Shown here piece by piece: positions 24,462 to 32,610 of a DNA stretch of 35,392 nt. Position numbers and translations under genes: made by a program. How positions within the stretch are numbered: the first letter of the stretch is position 1; every line of letters starts with the position of its first letter. The stretch is from an uncultured Acidobacteriia bacterium (lineage in GTDB: Bacteria; Acidobacteriota; Terriglobia; Bryobacterales; Bryobacteraceae). The stretch covers positions 1 through 35,392 of the forward strand of contig CAIYVZ010000005.1 of NCBI GenBank assembly GCA_903929755.1, given 5' to 3'. The notes under the pieces are model-generated. The model was not told the origin of the DNA, did no database searches, and saw only the letters and a program-made list of their open reading frames with translations.

Positions 24462-25595
24462 TCAGCTCCGGTACATCATCCTCAAGTCTGGAAGCGCGGC
24501 CCCCTCCAGGGCGGAAGCCAGGTTCAGGAGATCTGTCCGCGGCAAGACCGGGGTGGGTGCGGGGCGTCCAAAGAAGTGGCCCTGCATGTACTGAACTCCG
24601 AGTAGCCACAAGTTTTCGACGGTCCGCGCACTCTCTACGTTCTTCGCGATTACGATGGAGCCACAGCGATCGGCGGCTTCGACGATCCGGCGGATGGCGG
24701 ACGCGCAGAGGGGGGATTCGATGTCGTGCAGCAAAGCTGACGAGAGTTTGACATACTCCGGACGCAGATACTGGAGCAGCTCCAGGCCCCCCTTGGCGAC
24801 GCCAAGGTCATCCAGGGAAAGGCAGCAACCTTGTTCGCGGAGCGTGTCGGCGATGAAACGAAGGTGGTTATGTTCGTTTTCCGTAGCGTTCACAACTTCA
24901 AAAATCACCTTAGCGGGGGCAATTCCTGAGCGTTTGAGGACGGAGAACGTATCAGCGAGACACAAGGCCGGTTCGTAGATGGTGTGTGGCAGGAAGTTGA
25001 TAAAAAAAGCTCCCGGGCCGCCCCTGTCAGCGATCGCCTGAAGGGCTAATTGCCGAAGTCTGTTGTCCACCTCGCGCTCGCTTTGGCGCAGCCAGGCCGC
25101 GTCGAATATCTCGGCGGCAGAATGTTGGCGATAGTTTTGTCGTGTGCCGGAATGAACCCGAGCCAGGCATTCGTGAGCGACTGGCCGGTTGTTCGACGTG
25201 TCGATAACCGGCTGAAACCAGATGGTGAACGCGGGTCCCCGGGACTCAGGATCGCCGGAGCCGAAGGGGTTGGCCATGGCTTGTTCCAGCCAGCCGGTTT
25301 CCTGGATTCTCCACCAGTCGTCAAGAGTATGTTGCTCAGGAAAGCCGGAAGTTCCAATGGAGGCGACTGTGACCCCGCTCTGCTCTGATTCATCTAAAAT
25401 ATAGCGTAAAAGCTCCACGGCGCACGCCGGATCTCTGGGGCCAACCAGGGCGAGCATGGTCCCGCGCCGCTCAAAAAGCAGATTGTGCTGGGCGAGGGTA
25501 CCGGCCAAAAAGTCTCTCAGTTCCTGAGTCGCCGGGATCAGGCACAGACTGGCCCCCGCCAGGTTGTTATCGCCGCTGCAGGAGATGCATGACAT
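24462..25595 (-). CDS. EAL-domain protein with N-terminal Cys motif, divergent active site
   Basis: EAL domains hydrolyse or bind cyclic-di-GMP. The N-terminus MSCISCSGD has a CxxC pair, and a small alpha/beta region (about 20-100) precedes the EAL domain (about 125-350). Landmarks are FQPVID, E142-CL-A-R in place of EALLR, N200 in FINFLP, E233, D262-D263 in LDDLG, K283, and Q338 in MQGHFFGRP. The usual AEGVE is AKNVE here, so a conserved acidic residue is Lys318, and activity is doubtful. ATG 25595 gives 377 residues. The frame is open to 25805 with more Cys (CLRCVCKN), but that would overlap the folP start. Probably a c-di-GMP sensor or weak enzyme. Confidence 0.8.
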   Translation of the reverse strand: MSCISCSGDNNLAGASLCLIPATQELRDFLAGTLAQHNLLFERRGTMLALVGPRDPACAVELLRYILDESEQSGVTVASIGTSGFPEQHTLDDWWRIQETGWLEQAMANPFGSGDPESRGPAFTIWFQPVIDTSNNRPVAHECLARVHSGTRQNYRQHSAAEIFDAAWLRQSEREVDNRLRQLALQAIADRGGPGAFFINFLPHTIYEPALCLADTFSVLKRSGIAPAKVIFEVVNATENEHNHLRFIADTLREQGCCLSLDDLGVAKGGLELLQYLRPEYVKLSSALLHDIESPLCASAIRRIVEAADRCGSIVIAKNVESARTVENLWLLGVQYMQGHFFGRPAPTPVLPRTDLLNLASALEGAALPDLRMMYRS

Positions 25596-25793
25596 GTTCT
25601 TACATACACATCGGAGGCAACGGGAGATTTCTTTAGCCCTTCTTTGTACCAATTTGGAAAACGATTCGAAACGAAACAAATCGCCCTGTGAGAGCGGTTC
25701 CAGGGTGACGCCGGGTAAGGGTCTGCGCGAAAATTTCTCCTCAAAAAACTTAATCTTTGTATTTTCAGGCCTTCGGCGTGGGAAACTGGTAGT

Positions 25794-28013
25794 TTGGCAA
25801 TTCACCGTAAGATCCGCTACTGGAAGCTGCGCAGTACTGAACTGCAGCTGGGCGACAAGACGATCCTGATGGGCGTCCTGAACGTAACACCGGACTCATT
25901 CTCCGATGGGGGCCAGTTTCTGGACCCCGAACGGGCGTATGCCCGGGCGTTGCAGATGGAGGAAGAAGGCGCCGACATCATAGATATTGGTGCGGAATCG
26001 ACACGTCCCGACGCCCGGCGCATCTCTGTCGACGAGGAATGGCAACGGCTGGTGCCGGTGCTGAAGAAGCTGCGCAACAAGCTGGGAATCCCGCTGTCGA
26101 TCGATACCTACAAGAGTGAGATCGCTGAACGTGCGTTCGAATACGGCGTGGAGATCGTCAACGATCCGAGCGGTCTGACTTTCGATCCGAACGTGGCCAA
26201 AGTGGCCGCGGCGGGCGATGCAGGCTTAATTCTCAACCACATGCGGGGAACTCCGGAGACCTGGAGCAGGCTGGGCCCGATTCCCGATGTGGCCGGGACA
26301 GTAGTCCGCGAGCTGGAAGCGATGGCGAGCCGGGCCCGGATGGCGGGCGTGGAAAAGAATCGGATTGCACTCGATCCGGGGCTTGGCTTCGGCAAGCGTA
26401 AAGAACAGAATTCAGAGATCATCGCCCAACTGGGGCGGCTGGTGGCTCTCGATTATCCGGTGATGGTGGGGGCGTCTCGTAAGGCGTTCCTGCTGGCGCT
26501 GGCGGAGCAGGAACTGGGCTATGCAACAGCTGCCGCCGTTGCTGTAGCGATCGTGAACGGCGCGGATATTATTCGTGTTCACGACGTGAAGGCAATGAAG
26601 GCCGTGGCGATGGTGGCGGATGAAATCGCACGTACAGACGCGGCGGTTTCGCGCCTGGCGGAAGACGAAGCCGATAAGCTTGCGACCTCGAAGCTGAAAA
26701 AAGCGGGGAAGAAGGACTGGCTGGAACCGGAACGGCGTGCGCCGATGAGAGCGCCCCTGATGAAAGTGGAGTCGCCGGTTGTCGTGGCCCAGATTGCGGA
26801 TAAGCCGGCTGTTGACTCGGGTGCCGAGGGCGAAGTTTCGCCGATGGCAGCCTCTGCTGACGGCTCCACGGCCATTTCTGGTGATTCTGGAGAGTCGAGC
26901 GAGATCCTGACGGAAGGCGCAGTACAGGCCGAAGGCACGCAGGAAAATGCAGGCGCGGTGGACGGCGAAGGGAAGCCGGTGGCCAGCACTCCGGTTGGTG
27001 GGGATCGTCCGGTCCCGAAAATTTACCCCAGGCCGGAAGCGAATAAGCCGCTCTACACGAAACCGCAGGGGGACCGCCCGCCTTATGGTGGAGACCGTCC
27101 GCGCTTTGGTGGAGGGGACAGGCCGCAGGGAGATCGTCCGCAGGGAGACCGTCCGCGCTTTGGTGGAGGAGATCGTCCGCAGGGAGATCGTCCGCAGGGA
27201 GATCGTCCTTCGTATGGTGGGGGCAGGCCGAGTTTTGGCGGTGGTCGTCCGCAAGGGGATCGTCCGGCCTATGGTGGCGGCAGACCGAGTTTCGGCGCCG
27301 GTCGTCCACAGGGGGATCGGCCACAGGGGGATCGGCCACAGGGTGACAGACCTCGTTATGACCGTCCGCAGGGAGATCGTCCACAGGGAGATCGTCCGGC
27401 GTATGGTGGGGGCAGACCGAGTTTCGGTGGCGGGCGTCCGCAGGGGGACCGTCCGCAGGGTGACAGACCTCGTTATGACCGTCCGCAGGGAGATCGTCCG
27501 CAGGGTGATCGTCCAGCCTACGGTGGTGACAGGCCGCGCTTTGGTGGTGGAGACCGTCCGCAGGGTGATCGACCGTCTTATGGTGGAGATCGTCCGCGTT
27601 TTGGTGGCGGCGACCGTCCATCCTATGGTGGGGGCAGGCCGAGTTTCGGTGCTGGCCGTCCGCAAGGAGACCGTCCGCAGGGTGACAGGCCGCAGGGAGA
27701 CCGTCCACAGGGAGACCGTCCGTCCTATGGCGGCGACCGCCCTCGTTTTGGTGGGGGTGATCGCCCCGGCTTCAAGCCTGGTGGGTTTAAGCCTGGTGGC
27801 TATCAGGGGAATCGTCCGGATGGTCCGCCGCGCTTTGGTGGCGGTGACAGACCTGGTGGTGACCGACCTGGTGGTGACCGACCGAGTGGTGGAGAATGGA
27901 AGGATCGGGGCCCTCGTCCCGGTGGTGATTCCCGCCCCGGTGGCCGTCCGTCGTTCGGTGGCGGTGGTGGCCAGGGACGTCCGCCAAACCGGCCGTTCCG
28001 CAAGCGCCCGTAA
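25794..28013 (+). CDS. folP: Dihydropteroate synthase with long repetitive G/R/P/D tail
   Basis: Dihydropteroate synthase joins p-aminobenzoate to the pterin pyrophosphate in folate synthesis. Residues 1-281 contain all family signatures: MGVLNVTPDSFSDGG (26-40), GAESTRP (66-72), SIDTYK, VNDPSG, NHMRGTPETW, LDPGLGFGK, GASRKAF and RVHDV. Normal enzymes end near residue 280. This one continues in the same frame through a charged, acidic linker (282-400) and a tail of about 340 residues (401-739). The tail is built from QGDRP (20 copies) alternating with SYGGGRPSFGGGRP- and RFGGGDRP-like units, and ends basic (NRPFRKRP). The start is TTG 25794, since ATG 25868 would cut into the fold. The tail is probably disordered and may bind nucleic acid. 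Confidence 0.88.
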   Translation: MAIHRKIRYWKLRSTELQLGDKTILMGVLNVTPDSFSDGGQFLDPERAYARALQMEEEGADIIDIGAESTRPDARRISVDEEWQRLVPVLKKLRNKLGIPLSIDTYKSEIAERAFEYGVEIVNDPSGLTFDPNVAKVAAAGDAGLILNHMRGTPETWSRLGPIPDVAGTVVRELEAMASRARMAGVEKNRIALDPGLGFGKRKEQNSEIIAQLGRLVALDYPVMVGASRKAFLLALAEQELGYATAAAVAVAIVNGADIIRVHDVKAMKAVAMVADEIARTDAAVSRLAEDEADKLATSKLKKAGKKDWLEPERRAPMRAPLMKVESPVVVAQIADKPAVDSGAEGEVSPMAASADGSTAISGDSGESSEILTEGAVQAEGTQENAGAVDGEGKPVASTPVGGDRPVPKIYPRPEANKPLYTKPQGDRPPYGGDRPRFGGGDRPQGDRPQGDRPRFGGGDRPQGDRPQGDRPSYGGGRPSFGGGRPQGDRPAYGGGRPSFGAGRPQGDRPQGDRPQGDRPRYDRPQGDRPQGDRPAYGGGRPSFGGGRPQGDRPQGDRPRYDRPQGDRPQGDRPAYGGDRPRFGGGDRPQGDRPSYGGDRPRFGGGDRPSYGGGRPSFGAGRPQGDRPQGDRPQGDRPQGDRPSYGGDRPRFGGGDRPGFKPGGFKPGGYQGNRPDGPPRFGGGDRPGGDRPGGDRPSGGEWKDRGPRPGGDSRPGGRPSFGGGGGQGRPPNRPFRKRP
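27061..27760 (+). repeat. In-frame minisatellite coding QGDRP/GGGRP units
   Basis: Tandem and interspersed 15-nt units of the type CAGGGAGATCGTCCG encode QGDRP, mixed with units coding Y/F-GGG-RP. Unit number varies between clusters (1-4 in a row) and third codon positions differ between copies. The array is therefore old enough to have diverged but still likely to change length by recombination. Confidence 0.85.
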
Positions 28014-28022
28014 GGGCGTTTT
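28005..28022 (+). terminator. Candidate terminator at folP stop
   Basis: Arms CGCCC (28005-28009) and GGGCG (28014-28018) with a GTAA loop are followed by TTTT. The folP stop codon is in the loop. The stem is short but GC-only and fits an intrinsic terminator. Confidence 0.45.
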
Positions 28023-28045
28023 GGTGCCGCTTTTCAGTTAAAGCA

Positions 28046-28086
28046 GGGCCCTTAGCTCAATGGTTAGAGCAGCGGACTCATAATCC
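28046..28086 (+). pseudogene. 5' half of a CAT-anticodon tRNA (Met or Ile2)
   Basis: The segment reads as acceptor strand GGGCCCT, TA, D-arm GCTC-AATGGTTA-GAGC, anticodon stem GCGGA and loop CTCATAA with anticodon CAT, then TCC. After that the sequence no longer pairs. The expected 3' anticodon arm, variable loop, GGTTC-type T-arm and AGGGCCC acceptor strand are absent here, and I did not see them elsewhere in the window. The break lies at the anticodon stem-loop, a classic crossover site for integrases, so this looks like an insertion or excision scar. A tRNA with an intron is less likely. Confidence 0.75.
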
Positions 28087-28561
28087 TTATTAGCGGGTAG
28101 CTGCTATTGAACTACGCTGGACCTTCTCCCGTGTGTATCGGTTGATATTGGCTTATATGTCTTTGTTTCTAAAAGACATATAAGCCAATTGTCATTTGTC
28201 AGCGCGTTCGATGAAGCGCTCGCGCGATCTCAATCGGTACAAGCCTATCTATGCGAGGGGTGGGCATAGTATTGGGCATAGGCGCTGGTTGAACGTCATT
28301 GCGATGTCCTGATCGGAAAGTCCAACTCTGCCGCCATGGATTCCAGTTCCGGGCACCACTCGACCGGCGTTGCAGATGTTGGCGACCACGGGAGCCTCCG
28401 TGACCACGATTGGTCAATGAGCGGGAGTACAGACACCGTTACTCATTTGGAAGCCACCCGGATCATGGGACATTTCGGAAGCGTAACGGCATCCCTGCCC
28501 ACGTCGCGGTGCAGTTCGAGCACCATTGCGCGAGTGGTGATCGGCATGCGTTGTAAATGGC
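28087..28561. other. Gene-free stretch beside the broken tRNA
   Basis: Apart from the hairpin at 28147-28189 I find no convincing gene in these 475 bases. Short open frames on both strands (for example minus 28199-28417) match no family I recognise. The left part is more AT-rich than its surroundings, which fits foreign DNA or the decayed end of an integrated element. Confidence 0.5.
28147..28189. repeat. 18-bp perfect hairpin, 7-nt loop
   Basis: ATTGGCTTATATGTCTTT (28147-28164) and its exact complement (28172-28189) flank a GTTTCTA loop. The arms are AT-rich and no U-run follows, so a simple terminator is not the best reading. It lies 60 bp after the tRNA break, where integrase arm sites or attachment-site structure might be expected. 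Confidence 0.7.
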
Positions 28562-30160
28562 ATGACGAACACGAAGAGGTGGCTGATTGGCGGCGCGAGC
28601 GCCTCGTTGGTTTTGGTGGGAGGGTTGTCTGTGGCAGCGTCGGTTGTGGCGAAGCGTGTCGCGCCTTACATACGGGAACAGGCGATCGCGTACATGAAGA
28701 CCCGGTTTGCGGGGGAAGTGGAACTGGGAAGTTTGCAGGTGCACGTTCCGGCGGGGATGTCCATTCAATCGTTATTGCGGCCAAAGGGGACGCTGGCCCA
28801 TGTGGAGGGTGAGAACCTCGTGTTGCGGCAGGCGGGCCGGGGGGACGGGCCCGCGCTGTTCCTGCTGAAGCGTTTCCGGTTTGAGATTGACCTCGGGGCG
28901 TTACTGGAGACTCCGAAGAGAATCAGCCGGGTCACGCTGGAGGGGATGGAGATTCAGGTGCCTCCAAAGGGAGAACGGCCGGAATTTACAAAACGAGAGA
29001 GTGCGAAGGCTGGCGTGGTGATTGGCGAAGTGCTGATTCGCGATGCGAGGTTGGTGATTCTGCCCCGGGACAAGAGCAAAAATCCCCTGGACTTCGAGCT
29101 GCGCGAGATCCGGTTAAAGGATGCTGGTAAGGACGCCCCCATGCGCTATTCGGCCGTGCTGACGAATCCGAAACCGCCCGGCCAGATTCACAGCACCGGG
29201 ACGTTTGGGCCGTGGGTAGCGGAGGAGCCCAGCGACACGCCTCTGGCGGGTCAATACCTGTTTGAGAACGCGGACTTGGGCGTGTTCTCGGTGATTGCCG
29301 GGACCCTGCGATCCACGGGAGATTTTGCCGGAACGCTTGCCTCGATTGTGGCGAAAGGCGAGGCTTCCGTGCCGAACTTTCAGCTCAAGAGCGTGGGCCA
29401 TCCGGTGCCGCTTTCGACCACATTTGAAGTGCTGGTGGACGGCATGAACGGCAACACGGAACTGAAGCCGGTGATCGCCACCCTGGGCTCAACGCAGTTC
29501 ACGACGACGGGATTTGTGGTGAAGCATATCGGCGACAAACAGCGGACCATTTTTATCAACGCGAAAATCCCGGGCGGGAATCTGCGGGATGCGCTTCGCC
29601 TGGCGATGAAGGGCGAACCAATGATGGAAGGGAAGCTGAAACTAAACGCGAAGATCGGCATTCCCCCTTTGGCGGAGAAGGTGAAGGAGAAGATTACCGT
29701 TGACGGCGCCTTTGAGGTGAAGGGGGGCCGGTTCCTGCGCTCGGCAATTCAGACGAAGCTGAACGGGCTATCGCACCAGAGCCAGGGAAAACACGGGGGC
29801 GAGGAGGTGGACGAGGCAGTCCACCGGATGAGTGGCGAGTTCCGCATGGCCGATGAAATGATCACATTCAAGACCCTGGCGTTCTCGGTTCCGGGGGCGG
29901 CGGTAAACCTGGGCGGTGTGTTTCGGGTGGGCGCGGACGAACTGGATTTCCACGGCGCACTGATGTTGGAGGCGAAGCTTTCGGAGACGCAGAGCGGGTG
30001 GAAGCGGTGGGTGTTGAAGCCCGTGGATCCTTTCTTTTCGAATCATGGGGCGGGGACATTCCTGCACATTAAAGTAACGGGGAGCGCCAGCGATCCACAG
30101 TTTGGCCTTGACCGGGGTGGGACAAGTCCTGCGGAGGAGGCCGAGAAAAAGTCGCGGTAA
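28562..30160 (+). CDS. AsmA-like envelope protein
   Basis: AsmA-family proteins are anchored in the inner membrane and extend into the periplasm; several are thought to move lipids to the outer membrane. The 532-residue protein has an N-terminal membrane helix (about 8-29). A long series of beta strands follows, including RISRVTLEGMEIQVPPKG and VLIRDARLVILPRD. The C-terminal AsmA-type stretch ends in GTFLHIKVTGSASDPQFGLD, a typical family ending before the short charged tail. No strong ribosome site precedes ATG 28562. The gene ends 3 nt before the convergent oleate hydratase. Confidence 0.78.
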   Translation: MTNTKRWLIGGASASLVLVGGLSVAASVVAKRVAPYIREQAIAYMKTRFAGEVELGSLQVHVPAGMSIQSLLRPKGTLAHVEGENLVLRQAGRGDGPALFLLKRFRFEIDLGALLETPKRISRVTLEGMEIQVPPKGERPEFTKRESAKAGVVIGEVLIRDARLVILPRDKSKNPLDFELREIRLKDAGKDAPMRYSAVLTNPKPPGQIHSTGTFGPWVAEEPSDTPLAGQYLFENADLGVFSVIAGTLRSTGDFAGTLASIVAKGEASVPNFQLKSVGHPVPLSTTFEVLVDGMNGNTELKPVIATLGSTQFTTTGFVVKHIGDKQRTIFINAKIPGGNLRDALRLAMKGEPMMEGKLKLNAKIGIPPLAEKVKEKITVDGAFEVKGGRFLRSAIQTKLNGLSHQSQGKHGGEEVDEAVHRMSGEFRMADEMITFKTLAFSVPGAAVNLGGVFRVGADELDFHGALMLEAKLSETQSGWKRWVLKPVDPFFSNHGAGTFLHIKVTGSASDPQFGLDRGGTSPAEEAEKKSR

Positions 30161-30163
30161 GGT

Positions 30164-31735
30164 CTACTTAAACGCTTTGATCAGCGCTTCGAACTGCGCG
30201 TGCGGCGATTGGGCGTGGGGAGTTACCGGCGGCACCTCGCGCTCAATGTTCAGGAGTTCGTAGACGGCCATTTGCGCCGCGCGGACCGAGTATTCAACGG
30301 TGAAGACGACGTCTTCCGGGATCTCGACGAACTGACTGATGAAGGCGAGGTTTTTCGAAGCGGCCGGGACGGGCAGGGGGCGATCTCCAGGCAGGCGCGG
30401 CATGAACATGCTGGTGATGTAGGGCATGCGGCAGGGGATGCAGTTGGCTCTGGCGAAGGTCTCGAGATCGAAGCGGAGGTGGCCACAGAGTTCCTGGAGG
30501 ATCTCCGCTCCGTTGCAGGCTGCCATTGGTTTCGGAACGAAGTCGCCGACGCGGTCCGGGAAGAGTGCGTAGCCCCAGAAGACATGCACCCCGGCGGGTT
30601 GGTTTACGAAGTGGGGCTGGAAGGCGAGCACGATGGACAGGAGCCAGTTGGAGTCCTGAAACGTGACCAGCCCCCCCGTGCCAGGCTCATTGCCGCTAAA
30701 GCTGGTCATCTGATCAAAAAACGCGGGGTTCTGCAGGGTGACCGTAAAGGACTCCCAGACCGATTGCGCGATCAGGCTGTTAAAGGCGGCCGGGTTTCCA
30801 AAATCGGAGCGGCCCGCAGCAAGTTTTTCCCAGAGTGTCCAACCTCCGCTGTCGGCCTTGGTTAGCTGGGCCGGGGCTGTTGTCATGCTGCCCAGGCTGG
30901 AGGCGTCTGTCATGGAGCCGTTCTGGAAGAAGACGAGGTCGCCTTCGTTCACGGCTATGGTGTCGGCGATCCCGGAGACGGAACAGTGCAGTGCGGTTAC
31001 AGTGAACCGGCCGTCCTGCTGCGTGTGATCCATATCGGTAACCGTACGGCCGGTAAGGAAGTGGACGCCCTGGTGGGCGAGCCAGGCTTGCAGCGGCAAC
31101 ACAAGCGAATCGTACTGGTTATAGACGGTTCGCTTCACGCCGGCCAGGGTTTCAATGCGGGAGAACTCCAGCAGAAAGCGTTGCAGATAGCGCTTAAACT
31201 CGATGGCGCTGTGCCAGGGCTGGAAGGCAAACGTAGTGGACCACATGTACCAGAAGGGGGTCCCAAAGAAACTGGGGGACAGCCAGTCGGTGATGCGGCT
31301 TGCGGCGAGGGCCTCTTCTGAGGTGCGGCTGAGTGTCAGGAGTTCGAGGCGGTCCCGCATGGAGAAGCCCATGGAGGTGACGGGGACTTTCGCGCGGCGG
31401 CAATCGACCAGGCGTGCCCTTGAGTTCGACTTGTGGAGTTGGTTGAATTCGAGAGTTTCATCGAGAACCGATTTGCCGGGATGCTGTAGTGAAGGGATTG
31501 ATTTGTAGAGATCCCACGTGCACTCGTAGTTATCGGTGGTGAGCATACGTCCGCCGCGCATTGAGTAGCCGCGGACGGGGTCTCCATCGCCATCAAGGGC
31601 ACCGCCGAGGATGGAGGCACTTTCGAGGATAGAGATATTGCCACCGGGGACGTTGCCGTCGCGGATCATGAACGCGGCAGCCGCGAGAGAGCCGATGCCG
31701 CCCCCGATAAGCCAGGCTTTGGATTTTGTGGGCAT
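30164..31735 (-). CDS. ohyA: Oleate hydratase
   Basis: Oleate hydratases are FAD proteins that add water to the cis-9 double bond of fatty acids to give 10-hydroxy acids. The 523-residue protein opens with the FAD site WLIGGGIGSLAAAAFMIRDG. It then has RGGRM (60-64), YECTWDLYKSIPSL, the family hallmarks WSTTFAFQPWHSA and NQYDSLVLPL, and ends with MPYITSMFMPR, FISQFVE and FTVEYSVR. Where many homologues have Glu after RGGR, this protein has Met64. I recall Met there also in a monomeric Rhodococcus-type subgroup. ATG 31735 matches the usual start. In-frame starts at 31762 and 31900 (GTG) add unlike residues and approach the neighbouring pseudogene. Confidence 0.9.
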   Translation of the reverse strand: MPTKSKAWLIGGGIGSLAAAAFMIRDGNVPGGNISILESASILGGALDGDGDPVRGYSMRGGRMLTTDNYECTWDLYKSIPSLQHPGKSVLDETLEFNQLHKSNSRARLVDCRRAKVPVTSMGFSMRDRLELLTLSRTSEEALAASRITDWLSPSFFGTPFWYMWSTTFAFQPWHSAIEFKRYLQRFLLEFSRIETLAGVKRTVYNQYDSLVLPLQAWLAHQGVHFLTGRTVTDMDHTQQDGRFTVTALHCSVSGIADTIAVNEGDLVFFQNGSMTDASSLGSMTTAPAQLTKADSGGWTLWEKLAAGRSDFGNPAAFNSLIAQSVWESFTVTLQNPAFFDQMTSFSGNEPGTGGLVTFQDSNWLLSIVLAFQPHFVNQPAGVHVFWGYALFPDRVGDFVPKPMAACNGAEILQELCGHLRFDLETFARANCIPCRMPYITSMFMPRLPGDRPLPVPAASKNLAFISQFVEIPEDVVFTVEYSVRAAQMAVYELLNIEREVPPVTPHAQSPHAQFEALIKAFK

Positions 31736-31855
31736 ACCCGCGCGTGTACGAAGACTCTGCATGGCGGGCAAGGTTGCAGGTTCAGGGCCACCACGTTGCA
31801 GGGTCGATATTGGAACGAACTCAGGTGACAGCTTCGAGTCAGGAAACCCAGGACG

Positions 31856-32541
31856 ATGCGTCACGATCGATACGGAGAATAAGGTCCTGCGGATCTCCAC
31901 GGACGGACAGGTCTGCGAGCATCCGCTCTACAACAATGAAGCCTTTGAAGCGGTAAGCCGCGAGTAGGTCCGGATTCGGTGGTCTCTTCGCTGCTATCAC
32001 ACCTTGTACGTGGCTGGGATTGCCGAGCCTGCAGTTACCGGAAGACCTCATACGCATTCAGGAAGTCACTGTACGCATTCAGCCGGATCTCATCATCGAG
32101 ACAGGAATCTGCGATGGCGGTTCCCTGCTTTTTTACGGTTCGCTGTGCGAAACACTGCGAAAAGGGCGCGTATTGGGAATCGACATCGAAATCCGTCCCG
32201 CTGGGCGGGCGGCCGTTCACTCGAGGATGCATCCGGGAGAAATAGTAATGATTATGCTGGAATCCCACCATCCCCGGCAGCACGTGGCTGGGGAACTGGA
32301 AGCGTACGCACAGCTCGTAAACGCAGGGTCGTGCATTGTCGCGTCTGACGGCATGAGGGACCTCTGTGACGTGCCCGGAGGCAAACCGGAATGGGTGACC
32401 GGCAACCCCGCAAGGGCCGCCATTGAATTTGCCGGGCGCCACCCTGAATTTGAACTGCGGCAACCGACATGGCAGCCAAACGCGAGCCGCCTTGAGAAGA
32501 ACGTGACTTATTGGCGAGACGCCTGGCTTTGGCGGAAATAG
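31856..32541 (+). pseudogene. Dead cephalosporin-hydroxylase/CmcI-like methyltransferase gene
   Basis: Pieces of one protein are spread over frames. The first frame reads VTIDTENKVLRISTDG and PLYNNEAFEAVSRE, then TAG (31965-31967) where the family has Trp, then VRIRWSLRCYHTLY in the same frame. A shift leads to TWLGLPSLQLPEDLIRIQ and IETGICDGGSLLFYGSL (the SAM-binding region), then GIDIEIRPAGRAAVHS. The family next has roughly 25-35 residues that are missing here, before PGEIVMIMLESHHPRQHV and the normal end. Three lesions (nonsense, frameshift, internal deletion) make function very unlikely. The TAG is one base from TGG. Confidence 0.75.
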
Positions 32542-32610
32542 CCGACCTCCAGCAGGCATATGACCTTATATGGTCACAGAACATAGCGCTATCGAGCGTG
32601 ACTCCACACT

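Noticed and set aside
26412-27708. Two long minus-strand frames opposite the folP tail (417 and 379 residues)
   Set aside because: They arise because the repeat lacks stops in several frames. The predicted proteins are periodic Thr/Arg/Ile or Asp/His/Pro strings, and the + frame has a real enzyme domain.
27061-27760. CRISPR-like regular repeats
   Set aside because: Units are about 15 nt, coding, in one frame and without unique spacers.
28087-28200. Group I intron inside the tRNA
   Set aside because: No 3' tRNA half was found downstream, and three bases of the 3' anticodon stem already precede the break.
28336-28812. Open frames upstream of and overlapping the AsmA-like gene
   Set aside because: They match no known family and overlap the start of a well-supported gene.
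30164-31900. GTG start at 31900 for the oleate hydratase
   Set aside because: It adds 55 residues unlike the family and runs across the start of the divergent pseudogene; ATG 31735 fits homologues.
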